Source: Prevotella sp. 885
GTDB taxonomy: Bacteria > Bacteroidota > Bacteroidia > Bacteroidales > Bacteroidaceae
Direction of reading: 5' to 3'
Length of the DNA stretch: 40,194 nt
Assembly: GCF_002265625.1 (NCBI RefSeq)
Contig: NZ_NOVE01000032.1
Location: forward strand, 1 to 40,194
Shown here: positions 31,493 through 38,291 of the stretch, piece by piece
Layout: each line of letters begins with the position of its first letter
Numbering within the stretch: position 1 is the first letter of the stretch
Program-made: the position numbers and the translations under genes
The notes under the pieces: generated by a model
Databases searched by the model: none
The model's input: only the letters and a program-made list of their open reading frames with translations
Told to the model about the DNA's origin: nothing

Positions 31493-33749
31493 GGTAATCA
31501 AAAACAAACCCAAAAAAGAAATGAAAAAAACTAATTCGCTAATCTGCAAGTGGGCGGTCGGCATTGCTGCGCTTCTCTCTCCGGCAGTGGCAGCAGCATC
31601 GTCCACACAGACCACAGATTACACAAAGTACGTCAACCCCTTCGTAGGAAATGCCGACAACGGACACACGTTCCCCGGCGCTTGCCGTCCTTTCGGCATG
31701 ATTCAGACAAGTCCTGTAACGGGAGGCGTAGGTTGGCGCTACTGCTCTGAATACGTTTACAGCGACTCCATCATCTGGGGATTCACGCAGGACCATCTCA
31801 ACGGTACGGGCTGCATGGACCTCGGCGACATCCTCGTCATGCCGTCAACGGGCAAGCGCATCCGCCAGTGGGACGCTTATCGCTCTCGCTACGCCAAGAA
31901 CCAGGAGTTCGCCACACCGGGATATTACTCCGTATATCTGACTGACGCTAAGGTGAAAGCGGAGCTTACTGCCGCTCCTCACGTGGCTTTCCATCGCTAC
32001 ACCTTCGATTCAGCCGATTCAACGTCTGTGCTTATCGACCTACAGCACGGTCCGTCATGGAACGACAAGCAGTATCACTCGCAGGTGAACCTCTGCGAGA
32101 CGCATTGGGAAGACGACCAGACTCTCGTGGGACACGTCCAGAACACGGTATGGGTGAAGCAGGACTACTTCTTCGTCATCAAGTTCAACCATCGCGTCAC
32201 TTCACACACCGTCCTCCCCAAGGCTTTCGATACGGAGAAGGGCGACCGCATCGTAGCTTCGTTTGACGACATCGCGCAGGGCGAACAGCTGCTCGTAAAG
32301 ATTGCGATGTCAACGACGAGCATTGAGGGTGCCAAGAAGAATCTCCAGGCTGAGGTGCCGGGATGGGACTTCGCTGCCGTAAAGGCTTCAGCACACGACG
32401 ACTGGAACAATTATCTGAAGCGCATCGACGTAGAGGGAACCGAGGAGCAGAAGCAGAACTACTACACCTCGTTCTATCATGCTCTGATTCAGCCCAACCA
32501 GATAGCTGACGTGGACGGCATGTATCGTAACGCCGATGACAAGGTGGTGAAGGCGGAGACAGGCCAGTTCTACTCCACTTTCTCTTGCTGGGACACTTAC
32601 CGTGCCGCTCATCCCTTCTACACCATCGTAATGCCCGACCGCGTGGACGGCATGGTCAATTCGCTCGTCGAGCAGGCTGAGGTGCAGGGATTCCTGCCCA
32701 TCTGGGGACTCTGGGGTAAGGAAAACTACTGTATGGTGGCAAACCATGCTGTCTCCATCGTGGCTGAAGCTTACCACAAGGGATTCCGCGGCTTTGATGC
32801 CGAGCGTGCTTTCAACGCCATCAAGAAGACGCAAACCGTGTCGCACAAGCTGAAGAGCGACTGGGAGAACTACATGAAGTACGGCTATCTGCCCACTGAC
32901 CTCACTGAGGCTGAGTCGGTATCGTCTTCTTTGGAGTCGATGTATGACGATTATGCCGCTGCCGACATGGCTCGTCTCATGGGCAAGAAGCAGGACGAGG
33001 CTTACTTCACACGCCGTTCACAGTTCTATAAGAACCTCTTCGACAAGTCAACGCAGTTTACGCGTCCGCGTCTCTCTGACGGATCATGGAAGACTCCGTT
33101 CAACCCGAGCGACCTTGCACATGCCGAGAGTAGCGGCGGCGACTACACCGAAGGCAACGCATGGCAATACACATGGCAGGTGCAGCATGACGTTAACGGA
33201 CTTATAAAGCTCTTCGGCGGTCCGAAGCCGTTCCTCAAGAAGCTCGACCAGTTCTTCTCACTCAAGCTGGAGAGCACACTCTCTGACGTTACCGGCCTCA
33301 TCGGTCAGTACGCTCACGGCAACGAACCGAGTCATCACGTGGCTTACCTTTATGCTATGGCTGGACGCCCGTCACGCACCCAGGAGCTTATCCGCGAGAT
33401 ATTCGACACTCAGTATCGTCCCACCGTTGATGGACTCTGCGGCAACGACGACTGCGGCCAGATGTCGGCATGGTATATGCTCTCAGCCATGGGCTTCTAT
33501 CCTGTCAATCCCGTCAGCGGACAGTATGTGTTCGGCGCACCGCAGATGGAGAAGATAACGCTCCGTCTCGTTGACGGCAAGACATTCACAGTAAAGGCTG
33601 AAGGTCTTTCTAAGGAAAACAAGTACGTAGACTATATTCTTCTCAACGGCAAGCGCTATAACAAGCCGTACATCAACCACGCCGACATCATGAAGGGCGG
33701 CACGCTGGTGTATAAGATGACATCTGTGAAGAAGCACGACAAGTACTAA
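31491..33749 (+). CDS. GH92-family alpha-mannosidase
   Basis: The 752-residue protein may start at 31491 or, more naturally for its signal peptide, at the ATG at 31521 (MKKTNSLICKWAVGIAALLS). After the signal peptide comes the N-terminal beta-sandwich (YTKYVNPFVGNADNGHTFPG, then ACRPFGMIQTSPV) and the (alpha/alpha)6 catalytic domain with TFSCWDTYRAAHPFYTIVMP, YTEGNAWQYTWQVQHD (the Glu is the likely catalytic acid) and GNDDCGQMSAWYMLSAMGFY. GH92 enzymes are calcium-dependent exo-alpha-mannosidases that trim N-glycan or yeast mannan chains in the periplasm or at the surface. No SusC/SusD partner is adjacent. Confidence 0.93.
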   Translation: MVIKNKPKKEMKKTNSLICKWAVGIAALLSPAVAAASSTQTTDYTKYVNPFVGNADNGHTFPGACRPFGMIQTSPVTGGVGWRYCSEYVYSDSIIWGFTQDHLNGTGCMDLGDILVMPSTGKRIRQWDAYRSRYAKNQEFATPGYYSVYLTDAKVKAELTAAPHVAFHRYTFDSADSTSVLIDLQHGPSWNDKQYHSQVNLCETHWEDDQTLVGHVQNTVWVKQDYFFVIKFNHRVTSHTVLPKAFDTEKGDRIVASFDDIAQGEQLLVKIAMSTTSIEGAKKNLQAEVPGWDFAAVKASAHDDWNNYLKRIDVEGTEEQKQNYYTSFYHALIQPNQIADVDGMYRNADDKVVKAETGQFYSTFSCWDTYRAAHPFYTIVMPDRVDGMVNSLVEQAEVQGFLPIWGLWGKENYCMVANHAVSIVAEAYHKGFRGFDAERAFNAIKKTQTVSHKLKSDWENYMKYGYLPTDLTEAESVSSSLESMYDDYAAADMARLMGKKQDEAYFTRRSQFYKNLFDKSTQFTRPRLSDGSWKTPFNPSDLAHAESSGGDYTEGNAWQYTWQVQHDVNGLIKLFGGPKPFLKKLDQFFSLKLESTLSDVTGLIGQYAHGNEPSHHVAYLYAMAGRPSRTQELIREIFDTQYRPTVDGLCGNDDCGQMSAWYMLSAMGFYPVNPVSGQYVFGAPQMEKITLRLVDGKTFTVKAEGLSKENKYVDYILLNGKRYNKPYINHADIMKGGTLVYKMTSVKKHDKY

Positions 33750-33795
33750 TAACTTCCCTTAACTACTTTCGCTTGCGAAACTTAAGTATATAACA

Positions 33796-33837
33796 AAACA
33801 ACCTGAGTTCTGGATATATTCCGAACTCAGGTTGTTT
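33796..33837. terminator. Bidirectional terminator between GH92 and the WYL regulator
   Basis: A perfect 15-bp stem (33796-33810 with 33823-33837) with a 12-base loop lies between convergent genes and has A/T-rich outer ends. Confidence 0.85.
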
Positions 33838-33872
33838 CGTTTATAGGCAAGCTGGTGACATTGCCCACCTGA

Positions 33873-34841
33873 TTATTCCTCACCATTCTTACACTCGCCA
33901 TTCTCATAACTCTCCGTCATTTTCTTCAATATGTCAATCATCTGCAGCCTTAAGCTCTCTGGCTTTAGCACGATGATGCCTCTGCCGTGCCACAACAGTT
34001 CTTGCAGGAAGTCGCGAGTGGGACGAAGACGGAGCGTATACTCCCTATACAAGCCGTCCTTATATTCCTTCACCTTCCGCTGACTCTCATGCAGCGGCAC
34101 CTCCTCTATATAGTTGTATTCCGGATAGAAAGCACGGATGCGGATGTCCTCCACGGGCACATCCTCCATGTGATAGATGCCAAAACAATCCTCATAATAG
34201 TTCTCCGGTGTCAGGAATTCCTTCATCTTCTTGGACAACGGATGCTTCTTGCAGATCATATCCAAGAAGCTAATGCGGTCGAAGGGCAGACAACGGACTT
34301 CATTTTCCTCGTCAGCCTTAGCTCCATCCTCTCCTTGTCCTTTCATCTTCACTCCAATGACGTACCATCTTTGCTTGAAGTATCTCACGAAAGCCGGTTT
34401 CAGAACGAAGTCGCTCTCCTTCCCGAACGCCGTGACATACTTGAATTTGAGGAGATACTGCTTGTCTATAGCCTCGAGTACATCATCCAGATATTCCGAA
34501 TTGTAAGGCGGAGTATCGAGCATCACCTTATTATGATTTTTCAGCTTGTCGCCCAAGGACGCCAACCGCATGGAACTCAACATCCATTCCGTCACCTTAT
34601 TATTCTCTAGCGGGTCACGTTTCATATAATAGCGATAACCGTTGTGCCTGTTACACAACACGCTGACACCAAACAGCGACAGGATGTTCTCCCGATAGCG
34701 ATGGAATGTGCGTTGGTCAAGCTCTTCATTCTCCATATTCGCAGTAGCGTCACGCCATTTGTCAATGATTTCGGCTAACGTAAGATGCTTCTGCCTCAAT
34801 AAAGAGATAAGCCAACTATAGAATCTCATACGTTTGTCCAT
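33873..34841 (-). CDS. WYL-domain transcriptional regulator
   Basis: The 322-residue protein has an N-terminal winged helix (LTLAEIIDKWRDATANMENE, then LDQRTFHRYRENI) and a WYL domain from about residue 120 with FKYVTAFGKESDFVLKPAFV and the signature RYFKQRWYVIGV. The C-terminal WCX-like part ends in LLWHGRGIIVLKPESLRLQM. WYL proteins sense ligands, often nucleic acids, and frequently repress anti-phage operons. It is the last gene of the minus-strand island; I found no promoter of its own in the 34842-35133 gap, which instead holds gene remnants. Confidence 0.85.
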   Translation of the reverse strand: MDKRMRFYSWLISLLRQKHLTLAEIIDKWRDATANMENEELDQRTFHRYRENILSLFGVSVLCNRHNGYRYYMKRDPLENNKVTEWMLSSMRLASLGDKLKNHNKVMLDTPPYNSEYLDDVLEAIDKQYLLKFKYVTAFGKESDFVLKPAFVRYFKQRWYVIGVKMKGQGEDGAKADEENEVRCLPFDRISFLDMICKKHPLSKKMKEFLTPENYYEDCFGIYHMEDVPVEDIRIRAFYPEYNYIEEVPLHESQRKVKEYKDGLYREYTLRLRPTRDFLQELLWHGRGIIVLKPESLRLQMIDILKKMTESYENGECKNGEE

Positions 34842-34869
34842 AACACACTTTCCTTTTTATACATTATTA

Positions 34870-34966
34870 TTACAACAGAGCGATGTCTGCTTCTATGTGC
34901 TCTGGAGTGAAACAAATGACTGGCCACATATTCCTGTAGCTCAGCATAAGTAATAGCAAACTTCAT
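34870..34966 (-). pseudogene. Internally deleted copy of the 137-residue protein gene
   Basis: The minus strand reads MKFAITYAELQEYVASHL from 34966, then, after a frame change, FTPEHIEADIALL to a stop at 34870. These are the first and last segments of the intact gene at 35786-36199 (MKLSITYAELQDYVASHF ... FTPENIEAEIGLL). About 320 bp of the middle is missing. It is a clear relic of a second copy. Confidence 0.85.
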
Positions 34967-35022
34967 AATATCTCGTTTATCTGATTACACAAAAAAACGC
35001 CTAATTGGCTATGTATAAAGAT

Positions 35023-35055
35023 TTCAAAAATTGTGCCACGTCGTCTAAGTTCTAC
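35023..35055 (-). pseudogene. Relic of the 42-residue protein gene
   Basis: Eleven codons read VELRRRGTIFE on the minus strand, matching LEELRRRGKIFE of the intact 36265-36393 gene. It lies just upstream of the deleted copy at 34870-34966, keeping the same gene order as the intact pair. Confidence 0.55.
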
Positions 35056-35133
35056 CGACAAGAAAGACAGGTCTTTTTTTGACAGAAAGACATGAAGACA
35101 TGGTGTTTGGTAAATAATCGCTGCTTTTGCTGT

Positions 35134-35763
35134 TTACTGCAATAAAAATTCTTTCGTCACTCGATACCAATAATCCCATGAATAGCCTACGGAGGGATGG
35201 TTCACTGCCATTGCCTTTACCCGCTTGCCATTGCTCAAGACATACCAGCCGGTAGCCACATGATAGCCGTCCACTACGATGTCGTCACCGTTCTGCCAGT
35301 GCTCACCGGGCATTTTGTCCCAGAGTCGGTTGCCCCAGGCAATGACATATTCCGGCTGATACTTATTGAGCACTTCGAAGAAAGCCTCACCTGCCTGACG
35401 GTATTGTGCAGATGTTCCTGCCTCGCGAGGTCCTCCCATCGCCACTTGCAGATAGTTGAAGAACACCACAGAATCCCAAATCTTCAGCCTCAGCGCTTGG
35501 TCGGTCTCCTCCCCTACCAGTGAACGCTCAAACTTCACGAACGTCCTCATCCAGTTCTGCCGCTCCGTGCCCTCATCAAGATAATCTCTGAGGACGCCCT
35601 GCGTAAAGCCCATACACTCCCTATGCAGACGGCAGTCGCCACAGTCCGCACATCCCTCATCACAATAATGGCTCTCGCCCAATACCATGATTCGCTTACC
35701 GAATATGCCTCCGTCGGCATAATCCTTGCCGACGAAAGGCTGAAAGAAAATGTTGTTAGGCAT
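35134..35763 (-). CDS. Uracil-DNA-glycosylase-fold-like protein with a cysteine cluster
   Basis: The 209-residue protein has the UDG superfamily outline: an early strand with KRIMVLGESHYC near residue 25, VVFFNYLQVAMGG near 105, EYVIAWGNRLWDKMP near 150, and a late VNHPSVGY near 190 in the place of the HPS/HPSP leucine-loop motif. After the first strand five cysteines are packed together (C34, C38, C41, C44, C50; CDEGCADCGDC), as expected for a metal or Fe-S site. The catalytic acidic residue of true UDGs is not obvious, so glycosylase activity is uncertain. It is 22 bp after the 137-residue gene, in one apparent operon. Confidence 0.55.
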   Translation of the reverse strand: MPNNIFFQPFVGKDYADGGIFGKRIMVLGESHYCDEGCADCGDCRLHRECMGFTQGVLRDYLDEGTERQNWMRTFVKFERSLVGEETDQALRLKIWDSVVFFNYLQVAMGGPREAGTSAQYRQAGEAFFEVLNKYQPEYVIAWGNRLWDKMPGEHWQNGDDIVVDGYHVATGWYVLSNGKRVKAMAVNHPSVGYSWDYWYRVTKEFLLQ

Positions 35764-35785
35764 ATTTATTATACGTAGAGTTTGA

Positions 35786-36199
35786 TTACAATAAACCGAT
35801 TTCTGCTTCGATGTTCTCTGGAGTAAAGCGGATGGCTTTCAGCTCCACCTTTTCCAATACCTTCTGCAATTTGTCAATATCGCCAAGGCGCAGCTTAACG
35901 ATATTGCCCGGCATCTGTTCCACCCAACCTGCTTTCTCCGGCACAAGTTTCTTGGCATAAGAGATGGCAGGCGAAACAAGTAGGTCAATACCCATCTTGC
36001 CGTCATACGACAAAAACAAGTCTGTACCCTCAATCTTCTTCACTATAAGATTTATGCTTATAGACTTTGTAAAGCCCAGCACCTTGATAGGTACAGAGAC
36101 AGACACCGTCGCCCCATCTATATACCCAAGATTAACAGTCTTATGAAAATGACTGGCTACATAATCCTGCAGCTCAGCATAAGTAATAGATAGCTTCAT
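35786..36199 (-). CDS. 137-residue beta-rich protein of the dynamin-like GTPase locus, unknown function
   Basis: I chose the ATG at 36199 (MKLSITYAELQDYVASHF); the open frame continues upstream only with a TTG. After a first helix the protein is mostly alternating hydrophobic strands (GATVSVSVPIKVLGFTKSIS, then INLIVKKIEGTDLFLSYD), ending with two short helices and FTPENIEAEIGLL. There is no signal peptide. The outline recalls elongated lipid-binding domains, but that is a weak guess. Two damaged copies lie on either side (34870-34966 and 36476-36592), so this family multiplied here. A 7-bp hairpin (36223-36243) sits in the 65-bp gap to the upstream small gene. Confidence 0.75.
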   Translation of the reverse strand: MKLSITYAELQDYVASHFHKTVNLGYIDGATVSVSVPIKVLGFTKSISINLIVKKIEGTDLFLSYDGKMGIDLLVSPAISYAKKLVPEKAGWVEQMPGNIVKLRLGDIDKLQKVLEKVELKAIRFTPENIEAEIGLL

Positions 36200-36264
36200 A
36201 TTATTTAGTTTATCTGACAATAGCGGAGGTTTCCAGCCTCCGCCTCACCAAGTTCTTTCACAAA

Positions 36265-36393
36265 TCAAGACTTCTTCTTCGAGAAAAAGTCTATTAACTT
36301 ACCAATAATGCTCTCAGGCTTCGGGCAAGGATCCTCAAATATCTTGCCACGCCGTCTAAGCTCCTCCAAAATTTTGTTGTCTTTGTTTGCCAT
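36265..36393 (-). CDS. 42-residue charged protein, unknown function
   Basis: The protein starts MANKDNKILEELRRRGKIFE, continues EDPCPKPESIIGKL and ends IDFFSKKKS. It is short, but a relic with the same ELRRRG-IFE core lies at 35023-35055 next to the relic of the 137-residue gene, which supports it as a real coding unit. It may form a helix-turn with an amphipathic end (IIGKLIDFFSKKK) suited to membrane contact. It lies between the GTPase gene and the 137-residue gene on the same strand. Confidence 0.55.
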   Translation of the reverse strand: MANKDNKILEELRRRGKIFEDPCPKPESIIGKLIDFFSKKKS

Positions 36394-36475
36394 ACTTGTC
36401 TATATTTTTATTTTGTTACATCTCCAGTTGTAGCATCCTTAAAGTCACTCTCCTTGAATGCTTTTCTACAGTCTG

Positions 36476-36592
36476 CTATAGAAGAGTAGCTTCGACAACA
36501 ATATTTTCCTGTTCAAACAAGATATTGTTCAGTTCCAGCTTTTCAAAAACTTTCTGCGCCTTGTCAATATCGCCAAGGCGCAGCTTAACGAA
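36476..36592 (-). pseudogene. C-terminal relic of another copy of the 137-residue gene
   Basis: Directly after the GTPase stop codon, and in the same frame, the minus strand reads FVKLRLGDIDKAQKVFEKLE and continues to VEATLL and a stop at 36476-36478. The intact gene has IVKLRLGDIDKLQKVLEKVE at the same place. A 31-bp stretch (36561-36591) is identical to 35871-35901 in the intact gene. The N-terminal two thirds are missing. Confidence 0.85.
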
Positions 36593-38290
36593 TTACTCTT
36601 CAACCTCTATGGCTTCAATGAAGTCAGAATATTCTGCATCCAACTCACTGATCTTCTTAATCGTAATATCATTCTTCTTAGAAGCTTCTATCAACTCCGT
36701 CTTAGATCGATCTGTCTCTTCCAATTTATTGTTATAATTGTCAAAGACCTGTGACAAATATTTTTCAAAATGTTCTACCACCTTATTTACCTCAGCCTGA
36801 TAAGTAGAGACAAACTGATTCTTTGAGCTTTTTATCTGCTCCAAGCGCTTGTTTTCTTTAGAATCTTCTCTAAACTGCATCCAAATATCAATACCAGCAG
36901 AAACTACCGGTATTCCAAACTTTGCAACCTTAGCAATATTACTTGCCCATCTCACAGCTTGCCAAGGTCCGAAGGACTTTCCAAAGAAATGTCCGACATC
37001 TAACACCATTTTATGAAGCGCAGACCCTGAAGCTTGGCTAATACCACCTGCTAATTTAGTTACATTAGGAGCCATATTTCCAATCTGCACCCCTCCCTGC
37101 TTTAAAAGATTTAAAGCCTTTTTCTGCATAGATAGATTCTTCTGCTCCTCTATGCTGATATTGGGCGAAGCCAATTTCCTATCGATTTCTCCTGAGTATT
37201 TAACAAGCGAATCCTTACCACAGAAATCATTGACGTCAGTCATCAATCGCTCATAATTTGAGTTGATTGTGTCTTCTATCTTAGCAGAAGTATTAGATAT
37301 AATGCTCTGCAATTCAGAATTCAATGCCTCTTGCCTATATTTCCAGTCATTTTCGTCAATGCCTCCAATATCATTAGATAAAGAAATGACTTTACTCATA
37401 GCCATAGAAGCAAACGAAGACAAATCGTTTCTTGTATCTCGCTTTAGGTCAGACAGACTATGACGTAATTTCTGCTCAAACTGATTAAAAAAGTCAGATA
37501 AAGTCTTGTCTACGGCAGTAACAGCGATATCCTTAAGATAGCTTTGAAAGACTCTAACAGGAGTATCAAATTGCTTTTTTATCATTCCCTTGCGAGCGAC
37601 AAAGACATTGAGCATATCTATGAAATGTTCAAAGTTGCTTAATTGGACGAACTCATTGTCGTTTTCATCAAGACCGTCCATATAGTCTGCCGCATCAATA
37701 AAAGCAATAGGAAAGTTCTTCAATTCATAGCCTCTTTCTGAGAATATCTTTTCCAACGAAATGGTATAGTTGTCTACAAGCTGGTCAAACTCTCCAGACT
37801 CCATACCCATCTTGTTGACAACAATAAACATCTTATCAGCAAAATGCTGATTGTAAGCCAAATCGATGAAATTATTGAATAATACATCATCGAAAAGTTG
37901 GGAGGTCAAGACATAAAATATCAAGTCACATTCTTTTAAAGCAGCCTTAGTACTCTCATCATGCGATTCTACTTTACCTGCAAGAATGCCCGGAGTATCC
38001 ATAAGAACAATGTTGTTCCATTTATATTCCGATACACTATCTGTAGCGACATTTGCATCTATCTTGATATCCTTTCTACCTGTCAATGCAGAAATAATGG
38101 TAGATTTGCCAGAACTATACTGTCCTACAAATGCTAAGCGTAATTCTTTACAATCTTGCAAGCCAGCAAGTTCCGAGTCCATCTTACGAGTCAACTCTGT
38201 ATTGTTGGTTTCTTTCAACAACGCTCGAGTTTTAGCTTCCAATCTACTAAGTCTTTCTTGGTAGACTGCATAATTAAATTGTTGTGCCAT
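36593..38290 (-). CDS. Dynamin-like GTPase (LeoA/HP0731-like)
   Basis: The 565-residue protein has a helical N-terminus and a GTPase domain: G1 GQYSSGKST at 56-64, G3 MDTPGIL near 97, G4 NKMG near 157. Long helical segments follow, with a hydrophobic hairpin-like stretch (ASNIAKVAKFGIPVVSAGID) near residue 450 and a charged coiled coil to the end. This is the layout of bacterial dynamins that bind and reshape membranes. It starts one base after the stop of the upstream GTPase, so the two are made together and probably act as a pair, as in LeoABC-type loci. It lacks a signal peptide and should act at the inner face of the membrane. Confidence 0.85.
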   Translation of the reverse strand: MAQQFNYAVYQERLSRLEAKTRALLKETNNTELTRKMDSELAGLQDCKELRLAFVGQYSSGKSTIISALTGRKDIKIDANVATDSVSEYKWNNIVLMDTPGILAGKVESHDESTKAALKECDLIFYVLTSQLFDDVLFNNFIDLAYNQHFADKMFIVVNKMGMESGEFDQLVDNYTISLEKIFSERGYELKNFPIAFIDAADYMDGLDENDNEFVQLSNFEHFIDMLNVFVARKGMIKKQFDTPVRVFQSYLKDIAVTAVDKTLSDFFNQFEQKLRHSLSDLKRDTRNDLSSFASMAMSKVISLSNDIGGIDENDWKYRQEALNSELQSIISNTSAKIEDTINSNYERLMTDVNDFCGKDSLVKYSGEIDRKLASPNISIEEQKNLSMQKKALNLLKQGGVQIGNMAPNVTKLAGGISQASGSALHKMVLDVGHFFGKSFGPWQAVRWASNIAKVAKFGIPVVSAGIDIWMQFREDSKENKRLEQIKSSKNQFVSTYQAEVNKVVEHFEKYLSQVFDNYNNKLEETDRSKTELIEASKKNDITIKKISELDAEYSDFIEAIEVEE

Positions 38291-38291
38291 A

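Noticed and set aside
32388..32846. Minus-strand frame inside the GH92 gene
   Set aside because: Shadow of a GC-rich gene with strong GH92 motifs on the other strand.
36223..36243. GCGGAGG/CCTCCGC hairpin as a terminator between the 42- and 137-residue genes
   Set aside because: No T run on the transcribed strand; better seen as an mRNA structure or repeat relic.
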